Part shown: positions 17,954 to 27,835 of the stretch, one piece after another | How positions within the stretch are numbered: the first letter of the stretch is position 1 | How the letters are laid out: each line of letters begins with the position of its first letter | Assembly (NCBI GenBank): GCA_963772065.1 | Contig: CAVYVZ010000003.1 | Span: forward strand, 62,001 to 126,000 | Direction: 5' to 3' | Length of the DNA: 64,000 nucleotides | From: CAVYVZ01 sp963772065 | Lineage (GTDB): Bacteria > Acidobacteriota > Vicinamibacteria > Vicinamibacterales > UBA2999 | Position numbers and translations under genes: made by a program | Notes under the pieces: generated by a model | What the model was told of the DNA's origin: nothing | Seen by the model: the letters and a program-made list of their open reading frames with translations, nothing else | The model's database searches: none

Positions 17954-19834
17954 ATGCACGTACCCAGCGATGTCCACGCGCCTCACCGGTTCGGCACCGC
18001 CGCTCGCTCCGTTTATCTGACTGCGACGGTCGGCGCGGGCACGCTCGTACTGGCGTCATCCGCGATCGAGGTGGCTCGGAATCCGCCAGGGACGGCGTGG
18101 GTGGCGATCCTCGCGATGACGTGCGTGTCGGGGTGGGCGCTCGTTCGCATGCCCGGATTCCCCGTCAGCTTTTCGCCCTCCGACGCGCTGACCATCACCG
18201 CCGCGCTCTTCTTCGGCCCCGCCGCGGGCGCACTCTGCGTCTTTGTCGACACGCTGATCAGCTCGACGCGGCTCAGTCGTCCACACCGCACGCTGACCAC
18301 GGTGGTGTTCAACGTGACCGGACCGCCGCTGGCGATGTGGCTCGCCGCGCACCTCTTCTTCGATCTCACTGGCGCCAGGCCGTTCGATACCGACACACCC
18401 ACCCTGGCGTCAACGGTCCTGCCGCTCGCCGTATTCGCGATTGCGTATTTTCTTCTGAACAGCGTGCTCGTGGCCGCCGCGGTCACGCTCGGTCGAGACG
18501 GCTCGCTGCTGCGCGTCTGGCGCGAGCACTTCGCGCCTCTGTGGCTGACACACTTCGGGGGAACGTCGGTCGCGGGCCTGCTGCTGCTTTCGACGAAGGC
18601 GGGCCTGTTCAATCTGGAGACGCTCGTCGTTGCCCTTCCTCTTCTGATCGTGCTCATGATGGCGTTCAGCACGGGTGTCGAACGGATCCGCCGGCGCAGT
18701 GCCGAGTACAACGAGCTGCGCTCGTACGCTGCGGCGCTTCGCAGTACCGCCGATGCCGTTCTGCTCACCGACGCAGCAGGGCGCCTGACGTTCATGAACC
18801 CGATGGCGGAACGGCTGACGGGTTGGAACGAGGCAGAGGCTCGCGCCCGCTACGGCGAGGAGATCTTCCTGACGCGAGGGCCGGCGCTGGCGGCGCTGGA
18901 TCCGCAGGAGGCCTCGTCGAATCATCCGGTCGGCGAGTCTCTGCTCATCCGGCGCGATGGCACCACCTGCGCGATTGAGGAGACACACGCGTACATCCGC
19001 GAGGTGGACGGCACGATCGTCGGCACGATCCGCACGTTCCGCGATATCACCCTGCGCCGGAGCCTCGAAGCCGAACGCCAGGCGCTCTTACGACGCGAGC
19101 AGGACGCGCGCGTGGCGGCCGACGTCGCGAGCCGCTCGAAGGACGAGTTTCTGGCGACACTGTCGCACGAGCTGCGGACGCCGGTCATGGCGCTCGCGGG
19201 GTGGATTCGGCTGCTCAAAGGGGATCGCCTCGATGGCGAGCAGACCCGGAAAGCCCTCGCCGCGCTCGATCGGACCGTGCAGGCGCAGGCGTCGGTCTTG
19301 GACGACGTCCTCGATCTGTCGCGGATCGTACGAGGCACCCTGCGGCTCGCGTTGCGCCGCACGAACGTGGGCGACGTTCTCGAGGAAGCCCTCGAGACCG
19401 TGGAGCCCGCCGTGCAGGCGAAGAACCTGCGCATCACGGCGGACGTGGACCCGGAACTTCCCGCGATCGATGCCGACGCCGATCGCCTGCGGCAGGTATT
19501 CTGGAACGTGCTCTCGAACGCCGCGAAATTCACGCCGCCCGGCGGATCGATCGCCGTGACGGCCACGTGCCGCCGCGACGCCGTTCGGATCGAGGTGGCG
19601 GATACCGGCTGCGGAATACCGCCGGAGTTCCTGCCGTACATCTTCGATCGATTCCGCCAGGCAGACTCCTCCGACACGAGACGCTACCAGGGGCTTGGGC
19701 TCGGCCTGGCGATTGTGCGGCATCTCGTCGAAGGCCATGGAGGCGTCGTCACCGCCGCGAGCGACGGTCCCGACCGCGGCACCCGCATCGTGATCGAGCT
19801 GCCCGTGCCCGCGCGGCGCCCTCCGGCCCACTGA
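17954..19834 (+). CDS. Membrane sensor histidine kinase with PAS domain
   Basis: A 626-residue kinase. Residues about 20-245 are a hydrophobic sensor of roughly eight TM helices (MASE-like). A PAS domain follows (RSTADAVLLTDAAGRLTFMNPMAERLTGW, with a PAC segment ending FRDITLRRSLEAER). HisKA carries TLSHELRTPVMALAGW and HATPase_c has NVLSNAAKFTPPG, ADTGCGIP and GLGLGLAIV. There is no receiver or DNA-binding domain attached and no regulator gene adjacent, so its partner must lie elsewhere. The ATG at 17954 has no strong ribosome site; a shorter start is possible. It is intact, unlike its neighbours with frameshifts. Confidence 0.92.
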   Translation: MHVPSDVHAPHRFGTAARSVYLTATVGAGTLVLASSAIEVARNPPGTAWVAILAMTCVSGWALVRMPGFPVSFSPSDALTITAALFFGPAAGALCVFVDTLISSTRLSRPHRTLTTVVFNVTGPPLAMWLAAHLFFDLTGARPFDTDTPTLASTVLPLAVFAIAYFLLNSVLVAAAVTLGRDGSLLRVWREHFAPLWLTHFGGTSVAGLLLLSTKAGLFNLETLVVALPLLIVLMMAFSTGVERIRRRSAEYNELRSYAAALRSTADAVLLTDAAGRLTFMNPMAERLTGWNEAEARARYGEEIFLTRGPALAALDPQEASSNHPVGESLLIRRDGTTCAIEETHAYIREVDGTIVGTIRTFRDITLRRSLEAERQALLRREQDARVAADVASRSKDEFLATLSHELRTPVMALAGWIRLLKGDRLDGEQTRKALAALDRTVQAQASVLDDVLDLSRIVRGTLRLALRRTNVGDVLEEALETVEPAVQAKNLRITADVDPELPAIDADADRLRQVFWNVLSNAAKFTPPGGSIAVTATCRRDAVRIEVADTGCGIPPEFLPYIFDRFRQADSSDTRRYQGLGLGLAIVRHLVEGHGGVVTAASDGPDRGTRIVIELPVPARRPPAH

Positions 19835-20253
19835 CCCTGGCGGCTGGTTACGGAAACGTGACCACCAGCGCGCTCGCGGTCGATCGTGTAATCGAGATCG
19901 CGAAGATGTAAGGCCGCTCTTCCGGCGGCATGCACGTTTTGCAAGACCGCAGGCGGGAATCGTCGCGCGAGTTCGCGGTTCTGCGCGGTGGCATCGCCGC
20001 TGCATTGTCGAGCTAACGACGAGCGGCGCTCGTGCCGTTCTTCACTCCAAACAATTTTTCGCACCTGCCCTCGGAGACAGGAGACGTGTGCCGTGGCTCG
20101 ACCCGGATGCGTCCGCGACGATTTCGTCGCTGGAGATCCGAGGTCGGGCGAGGAGCACCTGACATGTGGCACATGCTGTATCGCATTGCGACGATCATCT
20201 GGGGACACTAAGCCTCACGGAGTTATACTTCGCGGTCGCTCGAAAGGACCGCG
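19835..20253. other. Intergenic region between kinase and acyl-CoA ligase
   Basis: No well-supported gene is present. One small minus-strand frame (19848-19994, 48 codons, starting MPPRRTANSRDDSR and containing SCKTCMPPEE) has balanced composition but no ribosome site or recognised family, so I do not call it. The last ~120 bp before the ligase ATG probably carry its promoter; an AAAGGA sits just ahead of the start. Confidence 0.4.
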
Positions 20254-21829
20254 ATGGAAGTGCCGCTCACGCCTCTCGAGTTCATGCGCCGGGCCCGATC
20301 GTTGTACGGGTCGAGGCCCGCGGTCGTCGACGGAACCCATCGCTGGTCTGTACGAGGAGTTCGGAGCGCGGTGCGACCGGTTCGCCGCCGCGCTGCGGAC
20401 GCTCGGAGTCGCGCCGGGCGACCGCGTGGCCTATATCTCGCCGAACACGCACGCGCAGCTCGAGTCCTTCTATGCCGTGCCCCAGGTCGGCGCCGTGCTC
20501 GTGCCGATCAATTTCCGGCTGTCGCCCGACGAGTTCAGCTACATCCTGAATCACAGCGGAGCGCGGGTCGTCTGCGCGGCCGAGCCGCACACGTCGCAGA
20601 TCGATGCGATCCGGCACGAAGTTCCCGGCATCGACCACTTCGTATCGCTGGAGGCACCCCGATCCGGGTGGCTCGACTACGACTCGCTGCTTGAAGGGGC
20701 GGCGCGCCCGCTGACGGATCGGCGACCGATGTCGGAGCGCGATCTCCTGACCATCAACTACACCAGCGGCACGACGTCGCGGCCGAAAGGCGTGATGATC
20801 ACGCATCGCAACGCGTGGATGAACGCCGTCGGAACGCTGGTGCACTTCCACATGCGCGCGTCGGACCGCTACCTGTGGACGCTTCCGATGTTCCACGCAA
20901 ACGGCTGGACGTTCGTCTGGATCGTCACGGCGGTCGGCGGGACGCATGTGTGCCTGCGCCGGCCGGATCCCGCGCACGTCTTCGAGCTGATCCGCCAGGA
21001 GGGCATCACGGTGCTCTGCGCGGCGCCGACGGTACTCATCTCGCTGGCGAGCGCGCCTTTCCACCTTCGGAACGACGTGCCTCGGGGAGTGAGGGTCCTG
21101 ACTGCCGGCGCCCCACCGGCCGCCGCCACCATCGAGACGATTGAAGAAGGGCTCGGCTGGGAGATTACGCAGGTGTACGGCCTGACCGAGACGGCGCCGT
21201 TCATCAGCATCTGCGAGCCGAGGCCCGAGCACGAGCGATGCTCGCGGGCGGAGCGCTGCACGATCAAGGCGCGGCAGGGCGTCGAGCTGATCACGTCGGG
21301 CGAGCTGAAAGTCGTACAGGGTGATGGACGGGAGGTCGCGCACGACGGCGAGTCGGTCGGCGAGATCGTGGTTCGCGGCAACGTGGTGATGGAGGGTTAT
21401 TACAACGACCCCGAGGCGACACGCGCATCGATGCCAGACGGCTGGTTCCACTCGGGCGATGCCGCGGTCGTGCATCCCGACGGGTACGTGGAGATTCGCG
21501 ACCGCCTGAAGGATGTGATCATCAGCGGCGGCGAGAACATCTCGTCGGTGGAAGTCGAGGCGATGCTGCTGCGCCACCCGGCGGTGCAGGAAGTGGGCGT
21601 CGTCGGGATGCCGGACGAGCGTTGGGGCGAAGCGCCGCATGCGTTCGTGGTCTTGAAGAGCGGCGCGACAGCCAGCCCCGAGGAGCTGCGGGAGTTCTCG
21701 AGAGCGCACCTCGCCCATTTCAAGACGCCACACAGCTTCACCTTCGTGGCGGAACTGCCAAAAACTGCAACCGGCAAAGTCCAGAAGTACGTGCTCCGCG
21801 GCGGGCGCCCGAACATCGCCGCGCAGTGA
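20254..21829 (+). CDS. AMP-forming acyl-CoA ligase (one frameshift)
   Basis: Corrected length is 524 residues, typical for the ANL superfamily. It starts MEVPLTPLEFMRRARSLYG, with AAAGGA just ahead. Adenylation motifs are NYTSGTTSRPKGVMITH (P-loop), QVYGLTETAPF (A5), GWFHSGDAAVVHPDGYVEI (A7), DVIISGGENISSVEVE (A8) and the catalytic lysine in PKTATGKVQKY (A10). It activates a carboxylic acid with ATP and CoA in the cytosol; the SGGENIS variant is common in medium-chain and aryl-acid ligases. One extra T near 20347 shifts the frame between THRWS and YEEFGARC; removal gives 1575 nt. It stands alone, followed 96 bp later by a PilZ gene. Confidence 0.88.
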
Positions 21830-21925
21830 TCCGTCGCTTCCGCAGGTGTAGGGCTGTGGTTACCGAAGCTCTGGTCCGATACTGATCAACAGGGTGGAAC
21901 ACCTCAGCGGAAGGCAGATTTGCAC

Positions 21926-22297
21926 ATGATGGGCCGCAACGACAAAGCTGATTTCGTCCCGGACGTCGTTGGGTCCCAGGATCGCCGCCGCGTCCCTCGC
22001 GTCCCAGGCCCATTCGACGGCCGGCGACTCGGCGCGCTCTCGGTGGCGCTTCGGATCCACGATCTGGGCGTGGGCGGCTGCCTGATCGAGTCGTACCATG
22101 AAGCGACGATTGGGCGGCGAATCCAGATCGAGATTGAGCTGCCGTACGCCGGGTGGATTCGGCTTTACGCGGAAGTCCTATACCTCAGGCCCGACTACGG
22201 CTTCGCCGTGAAGTTCGTCGAAGTCCCGGACGAGACACGCGGCCAACTCGAGCGGGTGATCGATCGCCTGCTGACGAAATCGCCGACGGAAGCGTAG
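21926..22297 (+). CDS. PilZ-domain protein (c-di-GMP receptor)
   Basis: A ~123-residue single PilZ domain. The c-di-GMP-binding signature appears as DRRRVPRVPGPFDGRR near the N-terminus, followed by IHDLGVGGCLIES (the D/NxSxxG region, here DLGVGG). The barrel continues IQIEIELPYAGWIRLYAEVLYLRPDYGFAVKFV. It is a probable effector for the c-di-GMP enzyme at 6.7-8.8 kb. I chose ATG 21926 with AAGG upstream; a TTG six bases earlier is possible. It converges with the aldo/keto reductase fusion gene with a 1-bp gap. Confidence 0.88.
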   Translation: MMGRNDKADFVPDVVGSQDRRRVPRVPGPFDGRRLGALSVALRIHDLGVGGCLIESYHEATIGRRIQIEIELPYAGWIRLYAEVLYLRPDYGFAVKFVEVPDETRGQLERVIDRLLTKSPTEA

Positions 22298-22298
22298 C

Positions 22299-24174
22299 TC
22301 ATCCTCCCAACAGGCTCGAGTCGGATGCCGAGGCGAAGAAATCGCCGGCATCGCGGTACTGGAATCCGAGCCGGCGCGCAAACGGCGGGTCCTGCGAACC
22401 AGTCCCGACATACAGGCACTGTGAGGCGTCGAGCCGGTGGCGGTGAATGAACACGACGCCCAGGCCGGGCAGCGGCTTACGGCACCAGCACGTGGGAGCG
22501 CCGGCGCCGTGCCCGCAGTACTCCACGTCGATCGCGAGGCCGAGGAGCTCCTGCATCCGCGCGAACTCCGCGTTCACGTCGGCAACCGATCGCGTCTGTT
22601 CAGCAATCTCCGGCCGCCAGGCGAGGCCAAGCAACCGCCAGCCATCGTCCTGATACTGGCGCAGCACGTGCGCGCGCCCGGCAAACACTTCGACATCGGC
22701 CGCGGAGGTCGGCGACCGCTGGCCCGACCGGCTGCGATGCAGAACGCCGTCGCACCACACGATCAATGCGCGATTCGAGAAGGAGGGATCGCGCCCGCGC
22801 TCGAACGGCATCACGTCGATCGCTGAGAAGCCTTCGGAAGCATCAGGCGGCTCGAGCTCGCGTTGGTACCGGAACTGCGCGGTCGGGCCAAACAACGTCA
22901 CGTCCCGCGTTCCCGCACTCGAAATGTCGTCCGACGCGAAGAGCCGGTTGTGGCGGGTCACCATCCGCCAGGCGGCGTTCACCTGCGCATCTTCGAGGCT
23001 GGTCGAGAGCCAGATGCAGCGGACGCCGAAGCCGCGCTGCGCCGCGGTCTGAATCACAGCGGCACGTGACTTCCGCGATACGTACGTGTTGTCGAGGACC
23101 ACACGTCGCGACCCCGATTCGATGGCGCGATCCAGCGCCGGCAGCAGCGCGGACAACGATCCTCCGGTTTCGTCCCGGTTCAGCCGCAGATAGCCTTGCG
23201 CCGTGAACGTCGCGGCGACCGTGCTCTTTCCCGCGGCAGGCAGACCCATGATCAGCACGACTTCACCATCCGCTCGCCCAGCAGAGTGACGGCGGCTCGA
23301 CGCCGCGCGAAACCTCAGGGCACGCGCTCCGGGAAACCGGTCGACCAGCCGTGCGCGATCGGTGTCGGTCAGCGAGATCCCGGGGACGCGCGCCGCCGAC
23401 CGCGCGGTTTCGACGCGGGTGGGTCCAGGGAGCGGTAAGACCAGCTCGGAGATGTCGCGCAGCCAGGCCAGGGCGATCTCGAACGGCGTGACGCCGTGCC
23501 GGGTCGCGAGATCGGCAAGAACCGGATCCCTCTCGATGCCGGCGCCGGCGCTTGTAGCCTCCAAGGGGCCGATACGCAAGGAGCCGGATCCCGTTCGCCA
23601 CGCAGTAGTCGACCACGCCGCTCAGGAGATTCTCGTCGTGCCAGAGGCTGAGCTCCACTTGCACCGAGTCGATCGGGGCGATGCCTCTGGCCTCTTCGAT
23701 CTGTCCGACGTTGACGTTGCAGAGGCCGATCGATTCGACCAGACCGTCAGCCTGCAGCGCGGCGAGCGCGCGGACGCTGGTGGAGAACGGTGTCCGCGGG
23801 TCGGGCGCATGGAGCTGGTAGAGCGTGAGGCGATCCATGCCGAGCGCCTGGCGGCTCGCCTCGCATGCCGCGGCAAGATGTCGCGCGCGTCCGTCCGCGA
23901 GCCACCGTCCATTCGGGCGCGTCAGACCGCCTTTGGTCGCGACGGAAATGCGCGAGCGATCGCCGGACCATGTCGCCAGCGAACGAGCGATGAGGCGTTC
24001 GTTGTGACCGGCTTCGGTCGAGTCCCGGCAGTAGGCGTCCGCGGTATCGAGGAAATTCACGCCCGCGTCGAACGCGGCGTGCAGCGCGGCAACGGCTCGC
24101 GCCTCGTCCCGATCTGGATCGGTCGAGAGGCGCATGCATCCGATGCCGACGAGCGGCGCCTTCGTCTGCCCCAT
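22299..24174 (-). CDS. Aldo/keto reductase fused to polynucleotide-kinase-like P-loop and HAD-like domains (one frameshift)
   Basis: Corrected length is 624 residues with three parts. Residues 1-~290 are an aldo/keto reductase with the full tetrad: Asp and Tyr in FLDTADAYCRD, Lys in SVATKGG, His in LYQLHAPDP. Residues ~320-470 are a P-loop kinase, VVLIMGLPAAGKSTVA with RLNRDETGGS and VVLDNTYVSRKSRA, as in T4 Pnk-type kinases. The last ~150 residues resemble a HisB/GmhB-like HAD domain ending with CWCRKPLPGLG, but the usual nucleophile motif DxDGTL reads WCDGVL, so it may be inactive. One extra base near 23537 breaks the reductase end; removing it gives 1875 nt. It starts 23 bp after the ADOP gene on the same strand. 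Confidence 0.82.
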
Positions 24175-24197
24175 GCGTCACGTCTGCCGCGGCTGAT

Positions 24198-26984
24198 TCA
24201 GGATTGACGCAGCGCCGTCATCGGATCCACCCTCGACGCCCGCAGGGCCGGCAGGTACGCCGCACCGACCGCCACCATCAGCAACAGGCCGATCGCCGAC
24301 GCCAGCGTGAGCGGATCCTGCGGAGCGACGCCGTACAGCCGGCTGTCGATCAAGCGTGACGCCGCGTACGCCAAGCCGCCACCGAGCGCCAGGCCGACGC
24401 CGACGAGCCCGATCGTTTCGCGGAGGATCATCGAGATCACACGGCCGGACTGAGCGCCCAGCGCGATACGGATCGCGATTTCGCCGGTGCGCCGCGCGAC
24501 GCCGTACGAGAGCACGCCGTACAAGCCGATCGCGGCAAGCGTGAGCGCGACGCACCCGAACACGACGGCGAGCTGCGCGATCGTGCGGTCCTGCGCCGTG
24601 AGCGGCGCCATCTGCTCTTCGAGCGACGTGGCCGAATCGATCGGCAGGGCCGCGTCCACGGCTTGAATGGCCCTCCGCACGCCGGGCAGCACGGCCCCCG
24701 TTTCGGAGGCCGTGCGAATGATGAACGTCGGGCTCGCGGCCGAAGACAGCCGCTGCTTCATCGACACGAAGTAGCGCGGCTCGATGTCGCCTCGCAGACC
24801 CTGGGTACGTGCGTCCTTGGCGACGCCCACCACCTGGTATGACGTCCGGTGATCGTCATGAACCAGCGTAATGCGCATCCCGAGGGGGTTTCGGCGCTCG
24901 AAGAACCGTTTCGCGAACGCCTCGTTGATCACGCAGACCGTCGTGGCATCGTCACGATCGGTCTCCTGAATCTCGCGTCCGAGACGGAGGGGAACGCCCA
25001 ATGTCGAGAAGTAGCCGGGGCCCACGACATCCAGCGCGGATCCGCGGTCATCGTCTCCCTTGGGCGTGTAGCCCTCGACGTCGATGGTGTTCGAAGACTC
25101 TCCTCCGCTGAACACGCCGAGCTGAGAAAAGCTTGCGGCGCGCACGCCCGGAATCCGCCGGATCTGTTCCACTAGTTCCGCCAGCACGCGATCCCGGCGC
25201 GCCCCCTCGTAGCCCGCCTCGGCGAGATCGACGTTGACGAGCAGCAGGCGTTCCGAGGGAAACCCGAGATCGGTCCGCTGCAGATTGTGCGCGGTCCGCA
25301 CCAGCAGACCGGCGCCAACCAGCAAGGGAAGCGACAGCGCCAGCTGCAGACTCACTAGAAACCGTCCCGAGCGCTGCTGGCCGAACGAGCCGACCGTACC
25401 GCGGCTCCGATCCTGGAGACCTGCTGCTTCCGCGTCGGCCCTGGTGACCTGCCACGCCGGAAACACGCCGAACAGAAGCGCCGCCGCCACGGTGGCCGCT
25501 GCGAGGAAGATCAACACGAGCGGGTTCAGGCCGAAACGCATGTAGAAATGCGGATCGGATTTCGCAATCATCCGGGCGAGCGCGCCGTGAAGAGAGTAGG
25601 CGACCGGTATGGCGGCGACGCCGCCGATCGCCGCCAGCGCCAGGCTTTCCGTGACGAGCTGGCGCACGAGGCGCCCGCGCCCTGCGCCGAGCCACAGGCG
25701 CAACGCGATCTCAGGCTTGCGCGCGGCGCCGCGCGCGAGCAGCAGGTTGGCAAGGTTCGAGCACGCAATCAGCAGCAGCACGCCCACCGCCGCCAGCAAC
25801 GCGGTGAGCGATTGGGAGAATTCATGGCGCGTCGCCGATGCTCCACGCCGCGCCGGCCGGACTTCGAGACGCTGATTCAGGAACTCGCGCCGCCGTTCTG
25901 GTGACGCAATCGCGCCATAGAAGGATTCCAAGCCGGACCGAAAGACCGAGTTGGCCTGCGCCTCCGCCTGCGCGGCCGTCACATGTGGTTTCAGTCTTCC
26001 GAACACATGGAGCCACATCGCTTTCAGGGGCGGCGTATCGTGCAGCCGATCCCTGCCTGGCAGGACGGTCGGCTGCATCCGCAGAGGCAACCAGAAGTCC
26101 GGCTGCTGACCGCTGGTTTCGCCGACGAAGCCGGCCGGTGCGACGCCGACGATCGTCACCGCAGCCTTGCGGATGGTGAGCGCCTGACCGAGCACGTCGG
26201 AACGGCCGCCGAAGCGCCGCTGCCAATAGCTGTGACTGATGACGGCGTAGGGCGCGTCGGCGTGATCTTCGGCCGTCGTGAACAATCGGCCGATCGCGGG
26301 GCCGACGCCCAGCACCTGGAAGAATCCACCCGATACCAGCCGCCCGCTGGCTTCTTCCCATGCGCCGCCGTCGACGCGGACCTGCCACGTGCTGAAGCTG
26401 CTTTGCGATGCCATGACCGCAGAGAACGCGTCGGCGTGGTCGCGCAGCTGCTCGAATTCGCCATACGTGAGCCACGAGCGTGTACCTTCCAGGCGGCCGG
26501 TCCAACTGCCCGCCTCGTCGGGGTTCGAGAGCATCACCAGCTGCCCGGGCTCGCTCACGGCAGGAAGCGACGCGTGGAGGACGCCGTTCCACAAGCCGAA
26601 TATCGCCGTGTCGGCGCCGATGCCCAGAGCCAATGACAAGACGGCGACCGCGGTGAAGCCGGGCCGCGCGGCCATCGTGCGCCGCGCGTAACGCAGGTCC
26701 TGCCACAGGTCGCCGAGCCACCGGCCCGCGGGAACGCCTGGTGTGACTGGCGGCGGCACGCGGGCCAGCCGAAGCGGCGCCATGTATTGTGCGAGGATGT
26801 CTCCGTCTCTGAAATCGGCGAGCGTCAACCGCGCGGCGGCGTCGGGAGACTCGCCCCCCGCGATCAACTCCCGCCAGCGGTCGTCGAGATGCTGCGAGAG
26901 CTCGTCGACGATCTCGGCCTCGCGCTCCGGCGACAGCCGCAGCGACGACAACCGGGAGCGGACCTCACCCGACCACTCAGGCAT
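24198..26984 (-). CDS. ADOP-family ABC transporter permease (MacB/FtsX type)
   Basis: A complete 928-residue protein. The soluble N-terminus has REAEIVDELSQHLDDRWREL. TM1 is FTAVAVLSLALGIGADTAIFGL, followed by a MacB periplasmic core and an FtsX block with LLLIACSNLANLLLARGAARKPEIALRL. A second core and the C-terminal FtsX block follow, with LYGVLSYGVARRTGEIAIRIALG and LPALRASRVDPMTALRQS. This two-core architecture defines ADOP permeases, which lack their own ATPase; the partner ATPase is not in the window. It overlaps the padR stop by 8 bp and is probably repressed by that PadR. Start ATG 26984; the longer frame upstream is padR in another phase. Confidence 0.93.
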   Translation of the reverse strand: MPEWSGEVRSRLSSLRLSPEREAEIVDELSQHLDDRWRELIAGGESPDAAARLTLADFRDGDILAQYMAPLRLARVPPPVTPGVPAGRWLGDLWQDLRYARRTMAARPGFTAVAVLSLALGIGADTAIFGLWNGVLHASLPAVSEPGQLVMLSNPDEAGSWTGRLEGTRSWLTYGEFEQLRDHADAFSAVMASQSSFSTWQVRVDGGAWEEASGRLVSGGFFQVLGVGPAIGRLFTTAEDHADAPYAVISHSYWQRRFGGRSDVLGQALTIRKAAVTIVGVAPAGFVGETSGQQPDFWLPLRMQPTVLPGRDRLHDTPPLKAMWLHVFGRLKPHVTAAQAEAQANSVFRSGLESFYGAIASPERRREFLNQRLEVRPARRGASATRHEFSQSLTALLAAVGVLLLIACSNLANLLLARGAARKPEIALRLWLGAGRGRLVRQLVTESLALAAIGGVAAIPVAYSLHGALARMIAKSDPHFYMRFGLNPLVLIFLAAATVAAALLFGVFPAWQVTRADAEAAGLQDRSRGTVGSFGQQRSGRFLVSLQLALSLPLLVGAGLLVRTAHNLQRTDLGFPSERLLLVNVDLAEAGYEGARRDRVLAELVEQIRRIPGVRAASFSQLGVFSGGESSNTIDVEGYTPKGDDDRGSALDVVGPGYFSTLGVPLRLGREIQETDRDDATTVCVINEAFAKRFFERRNPLGMRITLVHDDHRTSYQVVGVAKDARTQGLRGDIEPRYFVSMKQRLSSAASPTFIIRTASETGAVLPGVRRAIQAVDAALPIDSATSLEEQMAPLTAQDRTIAQLAVVFGCVALTLAAIGLYGVLSYGVARRTGEIAIRIALGAQSGRVISMILRETIGLVGVGLALGGGLAYAASRLIDSRLYGVAPQDPLTLASAIGLLLMVAVGAAYLPALRASRVDPMTALRQS

Positions 26985-27330
26985 GCTCCCCTCCCGTGAC
27001 GCGCCGCACGGCCTCCACGAATGCGGCCCATGTCTTTCGCTGCTGTGCCAGCACGCGTCGCCCTTCACTCGTGACCTTGTAGAACCGGCGGCGCCGCTCG
27101 GCGGCCTTTTCAACCCACGTCCCCTTGATCCATCCACGTTCCTCGAGGCGATAGAGCAACGGATAGAGGGAATCGATGTGGAAGGTGAGCTGGCCGTCTG
27201 ACCGCGCATGAATCAGCTTGCTCAGCTCGTAGCCGTGCCGGGGGCGTGCGTCGAGCAGCGAGAGGATGAGCAGCTCCGCCGATCCTTTCTTCAGCTCGCG
27301 ATCGAGGGCGCGCGTGTCGATACCTGCCAT
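26977..27330 (-). CDS. PadR-family transcriptional regulator
   Basis: A 117-residue PadR winged-helix protein: ELLILSLLDARPRHGYELSKLI (helices 1-2), SLYPLLYRLEERGWIKG (recognition helix and wing), then KVTSEGRRVLAQQRKTW and a C-terminal dimerisation helix. The start MAGIDTRALDRELKKG at ATG 27330 fits family length. The promoter hexamers place the transcription start at or next to this ATG, so the message is probably leaderless. The gene end overlaps the ADOP permease start by 8 bp. It likely represses its own operon through the inverted repeat at 27318-27357. Confidence 0.93.
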   Translation of the reverse strand: MAGIDTRALDRELKKGSAELLILSLLDARPRHGYELSKLIHARSDGQLTFHIDSLYPLLYRLEERGWIKGTWVEKAAERRRRFYKVTSEGRRVLAQQRKTWAAFVEAVRRVTGGEHA

Positions 27331-27365
27331 AGACAGATAGTATGTAGACAGGTATCGTACGTCAA
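27318..27365 (-). promoter_or_regulatory. padR promoter with overlapping 9-bp inverted-repeat operator
   Basis: On the minus strand TTGACG (27360-27365) and TACTAT (27337-27342) are separated by exactly 17 bp, a strong sigma-70-type promoter. Perfect 9-bp inverted arms CGATACCTG (27318-27326) and CAGGTATCG (27349-27357) flank the -10 box and the ATG. A direct repeat TAGACAG (27330-27336 and 27345-27351) lies inside. The expected start is ~7 bp after the -10, at the A of the padR ATG. Confidence 0.65.
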
Positions 27366-27373
27366 GCCAGCCC

Positions 27374-27835
27374 TCACAGTATTTCGAATACCTGGTACAC
27401 GACGCCATCCGGCAGACGTGCGCCCACGCCTACGGAGACGAGGTTATTGAGCCACCCGTAGCGCGGCGCCGCCGTTTCGAAGAAGGGGGCCGTGCGCAGG
27501 TGGTACTGGCTCGGGTCGACGTGCTCTCCGCGCGCGAGCCGCGCGGACACGTCCGCGGCTGCGTGCCGAACGCCTCGGTAGCTCATGAAAATGAGCGACC
27601 CGTCATCCGTCTGAAGGGTCAAGCGCACGTCCTGCTGGTATGCGCCGTCCGCTCTCATCAACAACCAGTCTCCGCCGGCATGCGGCAGCACGGAGCCGCG
27701 GACGCGCGCCCCCTCGAACGTGCCGCCGGACACGGGCACGATGCGCCGCTCTCCGAGCGGCGTCGTGCCCAGCTCCTGAAATGGATGGAGCGTGATGGTG
27801 ATTGTGAAGAGCAGCTGCGAACGAAGCTGACTCAC
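27374..27835 (-). CDS. DUF3237 family protein
   Basis: A 153-residue protein of the DUF3237 beta-barrel family: QLLFTITITLHPFQELGTTPLGERRIVPVSGGTFEG at the start, then GGDWLLMRADGAYQQDVRLTLQTDDGSLIFMSYRGVRH and FFETAAPRYGWLNN. Function is unknown; members are small cytosolic proteins often near regulators or oxidoreductases. The GTG start at 27835 overlaps the MerR stop (GTGA), so it is translated with the regulator and is the likely target of its promoter. The ADOP/PadR promoter lies just downstream of its stop. Confidence 0.85.
   Translation of the reverse strand: MSQLRSQLLFTITITLHPFQELGTTPLGERRIVPVSGGTFEGARVRGSVLPHAGGDWLLMRADGAYQQDVRLTLQTDDGSLIFMSYRGVRHAAADVSARLARGEHVDPSQYHLRTAPFFETAAPRYGWLNNLVSVGVGARLPDGVVYQVFEIL

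Noticed and set aside
19848..19994. 48-codon minus-strand frame with a CKTC motif
   Set aside because: Balanced composition but no ribosome site or homologue that I recognise.
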